From assembly GCA_017620335.1 (NCBI GenBank), contig JAFZQO010000006.1, positions 62,001 through 126,000 on the forward strand: DNA of 64,000 nt. The letters are read 5' to 3'. Shown here piece by piece: positions 28,415 through 36,698 of this stretch. The notes beneath the pieces were generated by a model. The model ran no database searches. It had not been told where the DNA came from and saw only the letters and a program-made list of their open reading frames with translations. The stretch comes from Bacteroidales bacterium. GTDB lineage: Bacteria > Bacteroidota > Bacteroidia > Bacteroidales > UBA932. The translations under genes were made by a program, and so were the position numbers. Each line of letters opens with the position of its first letter. The stretch's first letter is position 1.

Positions 28415-29124
28415 GCCCTGATGTCATCAAGCTTGATGCGCTTCTCGTAGATGGCCTTTCCGACCACGACCTTAGGCACGCCTATACGGTCAAGCTCCTT
28501 GATGTCGTCCATGCCGCTGATGCCGCCGCTCGCTGTGAAAATGACGCTCTGGAACTCCTCCATCAGTTCGGCGTAAAGGTCGAACGAGGGGCCCTTGAGC
28601 AGGCCGTCCCTGGAAATGTCGGTACAGACGACGAACTTGAGTCCGTCCTCGAGGAACCAGCTGATCTGCTCGTAGAGCGTGAGACCCGTCTGCTGGACCC
28701 AGCCCTTGACGGCAACTACGCCGTCGCGGACGTCCGCACCGAGAAGTATGCGGTCGGGGCCGAAGATCTTGAGCCAGCGCGAGAACTCTGCGGGGCGCAG
28801 GGCGGCGACGCTGCCGACAATGGCCTGCGTGGCGCCTGCGTTGAAAACGGACGCGAGTGCGGAATCGTCCGCAATGCCTCCGCCCCATTCGATCTCGACG
28901 CCCGACTTGGAGGCGACCTCCTCGAGGGTCTTCATGTTCATCGGTTTTGAACGCCTGGCGCCGTCCAGGTCCACCATGTGGATGCGGCGCACGCCGCAGT
29001 CGGCGTACTGCATTGCCATTTCGAGGGGCGATGCGTCATAGACTTTCTTGTCGGCGAAATCGCCTTTGGTCAAGCGGACACAGCGTCCGTCAATGATGTC
29101 GATTGCAGGGATGATCTCAATCAT
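28396..29124 (-). CDS. hisA: ProFAR isomerase
   Basis: A 242-residue (beta/alpha)8 barrel, homologous to HisF. Catalytic Asp in AIDIIDGRCVRL near residue 8, second Asp in TDISRDGLLKGP near 128, and phosphate loops EWGGGI and ASGGISG. It overlaps hisH by four bases at the start and hisF at the end. Confidence 0.95.
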   Translation of the reverse strand: MIEIIPAIDIIDGRCVRLTKGDFADKKVYDASPLEMAMQYADCGVRRIHMVDLDGARRSKPMNMKTLEEVASKSGVEIEWGGGIADDSALASVFNAGATQAIVGSVAALRPAEFSRWLKIFGPDRILLGADVRDGVVAVKGWVQQTGLTLYEQISWFLEDGLKFVVCTDISRDGLLKGPSFDLYAELMEEFQSVIFTASGGISGMDDIKELDRIGVPKVVVGKAIYEKRIKLDDIRAWSLNA

Positions 29125-29708
29125 AATCCTATGAAATTCATTAATATCCTTTCTCCGACGGCACCGCTTTTCTCAGGATGGAACTGGGTGCCGTAAAAAT
29201 TCTCGTATTTCAGCGCGGCGCTGAACAGGGTGCCGCCGTGGCGGCAGGTAGCTATCGTGTCCGGGCACAGGCCGGCATAGTAGGAATGCACGAAATAGAC
29301 GCACGATCCTCCCGGGACGTCGGCGAAGAGCTTGCCGGAGAGGTTGCCGAGGGAGTTCCATCCCATGTGGGGTACCTTGATTCCCGGTTCGGGGACGAAG
29401 CGGCGGACCTCGCAGTCGAAGATGTCCATGCAGCGGACGTCTCCTTCCTCCGAGCGGCGGCACATCAGCTGCATGCCCACGCAGATGCCGAGGACCGGCT
29501 GGCGGAGGCTCATGACGACCGGCTCGAGGCCCTTGGCCCTGAGGCTCTCCATGGCCGCTGCGGCATTTCCGACGCCGGGAAGGATGACCTTCTCCGCCGA
29601 GCGGATGAGCGCAGGGTCAGCCGTGAGGGTGTATTCCACCCCCAGGCGCTCCAGGGCGTTGGTGACGGACTTTATGTTGCCCGCATCATAATCCACGATC
29701 GCTATCAT
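29121..29708 (-). CDS. hisH: Imidazole glycerol phosphate synthase, glutaminase subunit
   Basis: A 195-residue class I glutamine amidotransferase supplying ammonia to HisF. The nucleophile Cys lies in GICVGMQLM near residue 78 and the His-Glu pair in TQFHPEKSG near 176-182. Start ATG overlaps the hisB stop (ATGA). Confidence 0.95.
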   Translation of the reverse strand: MIAIVDYDAGNIKSVTNALERLGVEYTLTADPALIRSAEKVILPGVGNAAAAMESLRAKGLEPVVMSLRQPVLGICVGMQLMCRRSEEGDVRCMDIFDCEVRRFVPEPGIKVPHMGWNSLGNLSGKLFADVPGGSCVYFVHSYYAGLCPDTIATCRHGGTLFSAALKYENFYGTQFHPEKSGAVGERILMNFIGL

Positions 29709-30769
29709 AGCAGCCCTTTCGAAGACGGCAGGTCGTATTTGAACACATCGCGCCTGACCGCCTGCCTGACGGCCCTCGCGAAGGCCTTGAAGACGGCCTC
29801 GGCGATGTGATGGTTGTTCTCTCCGGATGCGTCGACGCGGAGGTTGCAGCGTGCGGCGTCGCTAAGGGACTTGAAGAAATGCCTGAACATCTCCGTCGGG
29901 ACGTCTCCTACGTACTCGCGCGTGAAAGTGACGTTCCAGACCAGTTCGCTACGGCCTCCGAAGTCGAGTAGTACCATTGCGGAGCTCTCGTCCATGGGCA
30001 GTGCGAATCCGTAGCGCTCGATGCCCCTCTTGTCGCCCAGGGCGGCCTTCAGGGCTTCTCCAAGGGCTATTCCGATATCCTCCATGGTGTGATGCTCGTC
30101 GACTTCGAGGTCGCCCTTGCAGCGTATCGTGAGGGAGACGCCGCCATGGTGGACCAGCTGGGTGAGCATGTGGTCGAGGAACTTGAGTCCGGTGTCGATC
30201 TCAGACGGTCCCTTGCCGTCAAGGTCGAGGCTGACGTATACGTCGGTCTCGGAGGTTTTCCTGGCGACCACGGCGCAGCGTTCCGTGGAACGTATGCGCT
30301 CCACCGCTTCGGCCCAGCCGTTCTTGTCGGAAACGAGGAGTCCGGTCGCACCGAGGTTGCGGGCCAGTTCGAGGTCCGTCTCGCGGTCGCCGATCACGAA
30401 GCTTGCCGACATGTCGTAGTCGTCGCCGAGATATTTGCCGAACATTCCGATGCCGGGCTTCCTGGTGGGGAGATTGTCCGCAGGAAAACTCCGGTCGATG
30501 AGGAAGTCGTCGAAAAAGACGCCTTCGCCTTCGAGCGTGCGGAGCATCTTGTCATGGGCGGGCCAGAAGGTGCTCTCAGGGAAGGAGGGCGTTCCGAGCC
30601 CGTCCTGGTTCGAGGCCATCACGAGTTCGTAGCCAAGGCCCATGAGGGACCTCAGCGAGGAGATGGCGCCGGGGACGAATTCGAGCTTCTCGAGGGAGTC
30701 TATCTGTTCGTCATTCGGCTCGACGATTATGGTTCCGTCCCTATCGACGAATATGGCTTTCTTTTTCAT
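29705..30769 (-). CDS. hisB: Bifunctional histidinol-phosphatase / imidazoleglycerol-phosphate dehydratase
   Basis: A 354-residue fusion. The N-terminal HAD phosphatase has FVDRDGTII (residues 7-15). The dehydratase begins near 165 and shows the metal-binding motifs DHMLTQLVHHGG and DEHHTMEDIGI, with a later ENNHHIAEAVFKA repeat. The same fusion occurs in E. coli and commonly in Bacteroidota. It overlaps the end of hisC by 29 bases. Confidence 0.96.
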   Translation of the reverse strand: MKKKAIFVDRDGTIIVEPNDEQIDSLEKLEFVPGAISSLRSLMGLGYELVMASNQDGLGTPSFPESTFWPAHDKMLRTLEGEGVFFDDFLIDRSFPADNLPTRKPGIGMFGKYLGDDYDMSASFVIGDRETDLELARNLGATGLLVSDKNGWAEAVERIRSTERCAVVARKTSETDVYVSLDLDGKGPSEIDTGLKFLDHMLTQLVHHGGVSLTIRCKGDLEVDEHHTMEDIGIALGEALKAALGDKRGIERYGFALPMDESSAMVLLDFGGRSELVWNVTFTREYVGDVPTEMFRHFFKSLSDAARCNLRVDASGENNHHIAEAVFKAFARAVRQAVRRDVFKYDLPSSKGLL

Positions 30770-31799
30770 ATCTTTCCAGTGATAGGAGGAGTTTGTCGTT
30801 TTCTTCGGGAAGTCCCACCGTGATGCGCAGGCAGTCCTTGCAGCCGGGGACTTTGGTGCGGTTGCGGACTATTATGCCGTCGGAAATAAGATGTGAATAG
30901 AGGGCGTCAGCGTCGTCCACTTTCACGAGAAGGAAGTTGGCTTCGCTCGGGAATATCCTGCGTATGCAGGTGAATTTCAGAAATTTGTGCACCAGGCGAA
31001 TGCGTTGGGCAACAATCTCGGCGACCTCGCGGTCTATTGGCTTTTCGAGGGCCTTGAGTGCCAGGCGCTGGGTGGATTCGTTGATGTTGTAGGGATATTT
31101 CACCATGGACATCAGACGGATGATATAAGGCTGCGAAAAGGCCATTCCGAGGCGCAGGGCGGCCATGCCGCGGGCCTTGGAGAAGGTCTGGAGCACGATG
31201 AGGTTCGGGAAGCGCCAGATGGCCGGGAGAAGGCTGGGGACCGAGCAGAAGTCGATGTAGGCCTCGTCCACGACCACGATGCCGTGGAAACGGTCGAGTA
31301 TCTCGAAGACCGTCTCGTTGGGGATGGCGTTGCCGGAAGGGTTGTTGGGGGAGCAGAGGAAGATGGCCTTGGTGTGTCCGTCACATGCGGCGAGGAGCTC
31401 TTCGACCGGCAGGGAGAAATCGTCCCTCAACTGCACGTGCTTCACTTTCACATCGTTGATGTCGGCGGCAACTTCATACATGCCGTAGCTCGGGGACATT
31501 GCAACGACATTGTCCTCTCCGGGAGTACAGAACACCCTGAAGACCAGGTCGATGGCCTCGTCGGATCCGTTGCCGAGGAAGATGTTCTCCGCATTCACTC
31601 CCTTGATGGGCGCGATGCGCGCCTTGAGTTCCTTCTGGCGCGGGTCGGGATAGCGGTTCCAGCCGGTGGGGTAGGGGCTTTCGTTTGCGTCGAGGAAGAC
31701 GCCGAGCCTGCCGCTGAACTCGTCGCGGGCGGTGCTGTAGGGGCAGAGCTGCTGGATGTTGGGGCGTACGAGGGCCTCTATGTCTGCTGCATTCATCAT
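30741..31799 (-). CDS. hisC: Histidinol-phosphate aminotransferase
   Basis: A 352-residue PLP enzyme. Motifs: SPNNPSGN (near 155), VVDEAYIDF (near 175) and the PLP lysine in QTFSKARGMAALRLG (near 205). Start ATGATG overlaps the hisD TGA; either of the two adjacent ATG codons could be used. Confidence 0.95.
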   Translation of the reverse strand: MMNAADIEALVRPNIQQLCPYSTARDEFSGRLGVFLDANESPYPTGWNRYPDPRQKELKARIAPIKGVNAENIFLGNGSDEAIDLVFRVFCTPGEDNVVAMSPSYGMYEVAADINDVKVKHVQLRDDFSLPVEELLAACDGHTKAIFLCSPNNPSGNAIPNETVFEILDRFHGIVVVDEAYIDFCSVPSLLPAIWRFPNLIVLQTFSKARGMAALRLGMAFSQPYIIRLMSMVKYPYNINESTQRLALKALEKPIDREVAEIVAQRIRLVHKFLKFTCIRRIFPSEANFLLVKVDDADALYSHLISDGIIVRNRTKVPGCKDCLRITVGLPEENDKLLLSLERYEKESHIRR

Positions 31800-33073
31800 T
31801 CTTCCGTGCGTATTGATGCCGCGGCGGCGTGGGCCTGCAGGCCTTCCGCCTCCGCCATCGCCACGATGGTGGGGGCGAGCCTGCGGAGACCGTCGCGGCT
31901 GATCTCCTGAAGGGTCATCTTTCTCATGAAACTGTCGAGGTTCACCCCGCTGTGCGAACGGGCCCAGCCGCTCGTGGGGAGGGTGTGGTTTGTACCGGAG
32001 GCGTAGTCTCCCGCGCTCTCAGGGGTGCAGGCACCGACGAAGACGCTGCCTGCGGCGGTGACGCGGTCGGCTATCGCCCAGGGGTCGCCCGTCGAGACGA
32101 TGAGATGCTCCGGGGCGTATGCGTCAGCGAAAGCGATGACGTCGTCGACATCCTCGAGGACTATCGCATGGCTCCTTGAAAGCGCTCCCTTCGCCAGGTC
32201 CGCGCGGCCGAGAGCCTCGACCTGGCGCACGACCTCGCCTGCCACGGCTTCGGCCTTGACGGCCGAGGTGCTGACGAGCATCACCTGGCTGTCGCGGCCG
32301 TGCTCGGCCTGCGAGAGCAGGTCGGCGGCCGCGAATGCGGGGTCGGAGGAATCGTCAACGACGACCATGACCTCCGACGGTCCTGCCGGCATGTCGATGG
32401 CTACGGCGCTTCCACCAAGAAGCTGTTTCGCGGTGGTGACATATTGGTTGCCGGGGCCGAAAATCTTGTCAACTTTTGGGACGCTCTCAGTGCCGAAAGC
32501 CATGGCGGCTATCGCCTGTGCGCCACCGATGCGGAAGATGCGGTCCACCCCGCAGAAGGATGCGGCGTACAGGACGGCCGGCGCTATCTGTCCGTCACGT
32601 CCGCAGGGCGTGCAGAGCACGACCTCGGAGCAGCCGGCAATCTGCGCCGGTATGGCGAGCATCAGTACGGTGGAGAACAGGGGAGCGGTGCCTCCGGGGA
32701 TATAAAGCCCGACGGCCCTGATAGGGACGGGCTTTTGGATGCAACGGACGCCGGGAGCGGTCTCGACCTCGATCCTGCGAGGCATCTGGGCCTCATGGAA
32801 GGCACGGATGTTGGCCGCGGCGTCGTCTATCGCCCGCCTGACCTGCTCCGGCACCTGCTCCGAGGCCTTGCGGATCTCCTCCGCGCTCACCTCGAAACGC
32901 TCGGGGGCGAAGCCGTCGATCTCGGACGAGAGCGCCCTGAGGGCCTCGTCGCCGCCCTCGCGGACGCGGGCGACGATGGCCTCGACGCGCTCCCGTACTA
33001 TCGGGTTGACGTCGGCCGGGCGCCGGCAGAGTTCCGGCCATTCCTTCCTCGGGGGATTGATCCTGATATCCAT
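31796..33073 (-). CDS. hisD: Histidinol dehydrogenase
   Basis: A 425-residue zinc enzyme for the last two oxidations. Recognisable are IRAVGLYIPGGTAPLFSTV (near 105-123), GPGNQYVTTAK (near 205) and the catalytic EH pair in YAPEHLIV (near 320). The frame extends upstream into hisG, but the ATG at 33073 (sharing one base with the hisG TAA) gives the standard N-terminus. Confidence 0.95.
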   Translation of the reverse strand: MDIRINPPRKEWPELCRRPADVNPIVRERVEAIVARVREGGDEALRALSSEIDGFAPERFEVSAEEIRKASEQVPEQVRRAIDDAAANIRAFHEAQMPRRIEVETAPGVRCIQKPVPIRAVGLYIPGGTAPLFSTVLMLAIPAQIAGCSEVVLCTPCGRDGQIAPAVLYAASFCGVDRIFRIGGAQAIAAMAFGTESVPKVDKIFGPGNQYVTTAKQLLGGSAVAIDMPAGPSEVMVVVDDSSDPAFAAADLLSQAEHGRDSQVMLVSTSAVKAEAVAGEVVRQVEALGRADLAKGALSRSHAIVLEDVDDVIAFADAYAPEHLIVSTGDPWAIADRVTAAGSVFVGACTPESAGDYASGTNHTLPTSGWARSHSGVNLDSFMRKMTLQEISRDGLRRLAPTIVAMAEAEGLQAHAAAASIRTEE

Positions 33074-33924
33074 TACGGAATGATTTTGTCTACGTTGAGC
33101 ACGAGTATTCCTTCGGCTCCGATGGCTTTCAACTGGCGTATCTTCTCCCACAGCCTGTCAGCGTCCACGACGGAGTGCATGGAGCACCATCCGTCAGCGG
33201 CGAGTGGCATGATGGTCGGGCTGCGCATGGCGGGAAGTATCTTCACGGCCTCTTCTACGGAAGCCTGGGGAAGGTTCATCAGGAGGTATTTCTTGCCGCG
33301 GCTGACCTTTACGGAACCTATGCGGAAGCGGATCTCGTCGAGCAGCGCCCTGTCTTCTCCAGACAGGCCGGGCCAGGCGATGAGCACCGCCTCGGACCAG
33401 AAAACCTGCTCGACCTCCTTAAGTCCGTTCGACACTAGCGTGCCGCCGGAGGAGACGATGTCGAAGATGGCGTCGGCTATGCCGGCGGCCGGGGCGATCT
33501 CCACGGAGCCGGTGATGACCTCTATCTTTGCATCTATGCCGTTCTCCTCCAGATATTTACGAAGAATCTTCGGGTAGGATGTCGCTATCCTTTTGCCGTT
33601 GAAATAGGCGGGACCGTCATACTGTTCGGACTTCGGGATGGCGAGGCTGATGCGGCAGCCGCCGAAGCCGAGCCTCTCGACAATCTCTACTTCCGCGCCT
33701 TTCTCCTCGACCTCATTGAGGCCGACGATGCCCAGCGACGCGGTGCCGGAAGCGACGACCTGCGGTATGTCGTCGTCGCGCATATACAGGACTTCCAGGG
33801 GGAAGTTCGCCGACTGTGAGAGGAATTTCCTCTTGGAATCGTCCACGGTGATGCCTATCTCCTGGAAAAGGGCGGAACTGTCCTCGTTCAGCCTTCCTTT
33901 CGATTGAATGGCTATCCTTAACAT
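33073..33924 (-). CDS. hisG: ATP phosphoribosyltransferase, long form
   Basis: A 283-residue enzyme for the first committed histidine step. The N-terminal LRIAIQSKGRL and the PRPP-binding region near 150-175 (EIAPAAGIADAIFDIVSSGGT, split as EIAPAAGIADAI and FDIVSSGGT) are diagnostic. The extra C-terminal domain (about 210-283) marks the long, histidine-inhibited form that does not need HisZ. First structural gene of the operon; its start lies 19 bases after an attenuator terminator. Confidence 0.96.
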   Translation of the reverse strand: MLRIAIQSKGRLNEDSSALFQEIGITVDDSKRKFLSQSANFPLEVLYMRDDDIPQVVASGTASLGIVGLNEVEEKGAEVEIVERLGFGGCRISLAIPKSEQYDGPAYFNGKRIATSYPKILRKYLEENGIDAKIEVITGSVEIAPAAGIADAIFDIVSSGGTLVSNGLKEVEQVFWSEAVLIAWPGLSGEDRALLDEIRFRIGSVKVSRGKKYLLMNLPQASVEEAVKILPAMRSPTIMPLAADGWCSMHSVVDADRLWEKIRQLKAIGAEGILVLNVDKIIP

Positions 33925-33942
33925 GATTCAACAATAATTAAC

Positions 33943-33976
33943 AAAAACGGCTTACCATATCTCCCCATGGCAAGCC
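33943..33976 (-). terminator. his operon attenuator terminator
   Basis: On the minus strand GGCTTGCCAT (complement of 33967-33976) pairs with ATGGTAAGCC (complement of 33949-33958) through ten pairs with one G-U, around an 8-base loop, and is followed by G and five T (33947-33943). It lies between the leader peptide and hisG. Upstream bases GAGCC can instead pair with GGCTT of the 5' arm, a possible antiterminator. In the leader, TCACCA within the His codons pairs with the downstream TGGTGA, giving the expected competing first hairpin. Confidence 0.8.
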
Positions 33977-34024
33977 TCCTCTTAACACTACTTCATCCTC
34001 ACACGGCAGGGCTCACCAACTCGT

Positions 34025-34072
34025 TCATGAGCGGTGGTGATGTCCCTCTACTGTGTTAGCGTTCTTTGTCAT
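34025..34072 (-). CDS. hisL: his operon leader peptide
   Basis: A 15-codon frame, MTKNANTVEGHHHRS, with three consecutive His codons, stopping 100 bases before hisG and followed by an intrinsic terminator. This is the classical layout of a ribosome-mediated attenuator: scarcity of charged tRNA-His stalls the ribosome on the His codons and prevents terminator formation. GGAG sits five bases before the ATG, but the predicted -7 box is so close that the transcript may start at or beyond it. Too short for homology; the call rests on position and codon content. Confidence 0.82.
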   Translation of the reverse strand: MTKNANTVEGHHHRS

Positions 34073-34079
34073 TGCTCCG

Positions 34080-34110
34080 CTAAGTTAATTTAAAAATTTT
34101 TAATTTCCAA
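34080..34110 (-). promoter_or_regulatory. his operon promoter
   Basis: On the minus strand CTTGG (complement of 34106-34110), about 19 bases of A/T-rich sequence, then TAACTTAG (complement of 34080-34087). The same TAACTTAGCG string is found before the isochorismatase-family gene (40586-40593). The -7 box ends seven bases before the leader ATG. The remaining 33925-34125 sequence holds the leader and attenuator; no other gene is seen. Confidence 0.6.
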
Positions 34111-34125
34111 GAATCCAGGCGATTT

Positions 34126-35238
34126 TCAGCATCCTATGACCCATTTGCTGCCTGGAATGAGCGAAATGAGCTTCGAAGTGACCGCACAGCAGATGTAAGT
34201 GAGCACGGCGATGGCGGGTATGGCCAGCCATACGGGGATGGACGGGGAGGCGGGGTCGCCGCCGATGATCCAGGTGGCTATGGGCACCATGAAGAACAGG
34301 TGCATGAGGTACATTCCATAGGAAAGCTTCGCGACGGAGGTGACCATCGCCGGTGCCTTTTCGCGGCGGATGCAGGAGAATACGAGGAAAAGGCCGAAGG
34401 TCGCGAGCAGGACGTTGGGGGTGCAGAAATCCCAGGACCATTCCACCGTGGGGGTCTCGATGAGCTGTCCCGGGACGGCCTTGGTCCAAAAGGCCCAGCC
34501 GGTGAACAGGGCCCCTATGATGAAGCAGGGCCAACCGACCGCGAGTTTCTTCGCCCGCGACCAGTCCAGATGTTTGCGGATGTAGTGGGCCAGGACGAGA
34601 TAGCCCAGGAATCCGGAGAAGTACCAGAGCATGTCGAACTCGTTCCAGAAAGCCTCGCCCCAGACTTCCGGCTTGATGTAGTCGTGGATCCAGGGGATGA
34701 AGGTCGAGAGTACGAACAGGCCCAGGAATATGCGTTCCTCCTTGGCGGAAGCCTTCTCGATCCAGGGTGATATAACGGGTATGATCAGATAAAGGCCTAT
34801 GAGGGGGTACATGAACCAAAGGTGGCCTGCCATGGAAGGGAAGTTGAAAGGCAGGAGCTTGAGGTCGTTCAGTGACTGTTCCCATGTCATTCCGCCCCAG
34901 GCGAGGGGGAGGAAGGTGTAGAGCAGGAGGAAGATGATGAAAGGCGGGAGGACGCGCTTGAAGCGCCGTTTGTAGAACGCTCCCATCGTCTGTCCTGGTT
35001 TCATCGGTACGAGCAAGAAGGCCGAAACGATCATGAAGAGGGGGACGCATGTCCTCGCCACGGTTCCGTCGTAGAACGCCACCCAGAAGCGGTTGGCCCC
35101 GTTCGCGATGTACGAGTAGCTCGCTGCGAGTCCGGAGGCATCCGCTCCGTAGAAGTTCTCGCTGGCATGTACCAGCATGACGAGGAAACACGCGATGACG
35201 CGGATGTAATCTATGAAGACTATGCGCTCTTTTTCCAT
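34126..35238 (-). CDS. Acyltransferase 3 family membrane protein
   Basis: A 370-residue polytopic protein of the OafA/YrhL acyltransferase family, with about ten hydrophobic segments. Family hallmarks are the N-terminal FIDYIRVIACFLVMLVHASE (Arg and the conserved His near residue 24) and later VPLFMIVSAFLL and WFMYPLIGLYL. These enzymes acetylate or otherwise acylate cell-surface glycans from the membrane. No glycan synthesis genes are adjacent, so the acceptor is unknown. Own promoter upstream. Confidence 0.85.
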   Translation of the reverse strand: MEKERIVFIDYIRVIACFLVMLVHASENFYGADASGLAASYSYIANGANRFWVAFYDGTVARTCVPLFMIVSAFLLVPMKPGQTMGAFYKRRFKRVLPPFIIFLLLYTFLPLAWGGMTWEQSLNDLKLLPFNFPSMAGHLWFMYPLIGLYLIIPVISPWIEKASAKEERIFLGLFVLSTFIPWIHDYIKPEVWGEAFWNEFDMLWYFSGFLGYLVLAHYIRKHLDWSRAKKLAVGWPCFIIGALFTGWAFWTKAVPGQLIETPTVEWSWDFCTPNVLLATFGLFLVFSCIRREKAPAMVTSVAKLSYGMYLMHLFFMVPIATWIIGGDPASPSIPVWLAIPAIAVLTYICCAVTSKLISLIPGSKWVIGC

Positions 35239-35259
35239 GACCGGATCTTTATTCAGTCA

Positions 35260-35267
35260 CAAATATA
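35260..35267 (-). promoter_or_regulatory. -7 box of the acyltransferase
   Basis: TATATTTG on the minus strand, 21 bases before the ATG, within the 41-base gap after the MATE gene. A -33 match is not clear because it would lie in the MATE coding end. Confidence 0.6.
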
Positions 35268-35279
35268 GCAAATTTCACA

Positions 35280-36602
35280 CTAATACCCGTATTTCTTCCT
35301 CAGTCCCAGGACGAGGGCGACGGACATGATCAGCGCCAGCACCTCGGCCACGTTCACGGCCAGCCAGATGCCGTCGATGCCGAAAATGAGCGGAAGCAGG
35401 AACACGCAGCCTAGTTCGAAAACGAGGGTGCGGGTGAAGGATATGAGCGCGGAGACCGGTCCGTTGTTCAGTGCGGTGAACCATGCTGAAGCGAACATGT
35501 TGAAACCGCAGAGCAGGAAGGAGACCATGTAGATGTGCATGGCATAAGTCGTAAGGTCGCGCAGGGCGGGGGAGTATCCGACGAAGAATGCGGACAGCTG
35601 CGGTGCAAGGAGTTCCACTGCCGCGGTGATGAGGAGGCCGGCTACGGCGATGAGCGCGCAGCTCTTGCGGAGCAGGCTGCGCAGCTCGTCCGTGTCGCCG
35701 GCCCCGTACTTGTACGATATGACCTGCGAGATGCCCATGTTATACCCGATGAAAACAGAACCGAAAATGAATCCGACGTACATCAGGACGCCGTATGCTG
35801 ACACTCCGTTTTCGCCTATGTATTTCATCAGCTGGAGGTTGTAGCAGATGCCGACGATGTTGAAGGAAATGTTTCCGACAAACTCCGACAGGCCGTTGGA
35901 GAGCGACTGGCCTATGGCTTTCCAGTCCTCCGGGCTGTCATTGAGGAAGCGGACCGGAGTATTGTTCTTCTTCGAGGTGAAGAAAACGAGGGGTATCGCA
36001 CCTCCGACCAGGAAGGATGCCGCCGTGGCAATGGCAGCTCCTGTGAGGCCCCAGCCGAAGACTGCCACGAAAAGCGCGTCCAGCACGATGTTCGTCAGGC
36101 CGCATGCGATGCTGGTGATGGTTCCGAGCTCAGGTCTCCCGGCTACCATGAAGAAAGGATTGAAGGCCATCTGGAGCATGTACACGGGCAATGCCGCGGT
36201 GAGGATGCGGCCGTATATGACAGCCAGCCTAACCATCTCCCCTTCAGCGCCCAGTGCCTCCGCGGCCGGCCGCATCAGGAGGATGAAAAGGAAGGAAATG
36301 ACGGCACCTGCGATGAACGTCAGGCGCATCAGCATGGTGAAGATGTGGTTGCCCTTTTCGTTGTCCCCTTCGCCGAAAGTCTTGGACACCAGCGCGCTGC
36401 CTCCGGCTCCGACCATCAGGCCCAGTGCCGAGATTATCGCAATGGCCGGCCAGATGATGTTCATCGCGGCGAATGCCGTGCTGCCGGCGAAATTGGATAT
36501 GAACCACCCGTCCACGATGCTGTACACCGACGTCACCATCAGCATCAGCACCATGGGCCACAGTTCCTTCAGGATTCGCCTGTATCCGTAGTGTCCTTCC
36601 AT
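35280..36602 (-). CDS. MATE-family efflux transporter
   Basis: A 440-residue transporter with about twelve transmembrane segments in two related halves, of the NorM/DinF-like MATE class that exports cationic drugs or metabolites using Na+ or H+. N-terminal LKELWPMVLMLMVTSVYSIVDGWF is split here as LKELWPMVLMLMV and TSVYSIVDGWF, a typical MATE first helix. The start is set at the ATG at 36602; an upstream ATG at 36623 would put a perfect -7 promoter box inside the coding region. With this start, the mRNA would have almost no leader. Confidence 0.88.
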   Translation of the reverse strand: MEGHYGYRRILKELWPMVLMLMVTSVYSIVDGWFISNFAGSTAFAAMNIIWPAIAIISALGLMVGAGGSALVSKTFGEGDNEKGNHIFTMLMRLTFIAGAVISFLFILLMRPAAEALGAEGEMVRLAVIYGRILTAALPVYMLQMAFNPFFMVAGRPELGTITSIACGLTNIVLDALFVAVFGWGLTGAAIATAASFLVGGAIPLVFFTSKKNNTPVRFLNDSPEDWKAIGQSLSNGLSEFVGNISFNIVGICYNLQLMKYIGENGVSAYGVLMYVGFIFGSVFIGYNMGISQVISYKYGAGDTDELRSLLRKSCALIAVAGLLITAAVELLAPQLSAFFVGYSPALRDLTTYAMHIYMVSFLLCGFNMFASAWFTALNNGPVSALISFTRTLVFELGCVFLLPLIFGIDGIWLAVNVAEVLALIMSVALVLGLRKKYGY

Positions 36603-36610
36603 AGTGGCTG

Positions 36611-36618
36611 CAAAGATA
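36611..36618 (-). promoter_or_regulatory. -7 box of the MATE gene
   Basis: TATCTTTG followed by C on the minus strand, eight bases before the chosen ATG. It is a perfect TAnnTTTG box. Confidence 0.6.
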
Positions 36619-36698
36619 AACATTTTCCCAGACTTCGCATCAGAGGGTAGATGGCACGGATATTGCGGCCCGGAACGGTGCTGATGATTCCCGTGATT

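Noticed and set aside
34100-35191. A 363-codon minus-strand frame overlapping the acyltransferase in another frame
   Set aside because: Pro/His/Arg-rich composition with no membrane segments; the overlapping frame is a clear acyltransferase 3 protein.
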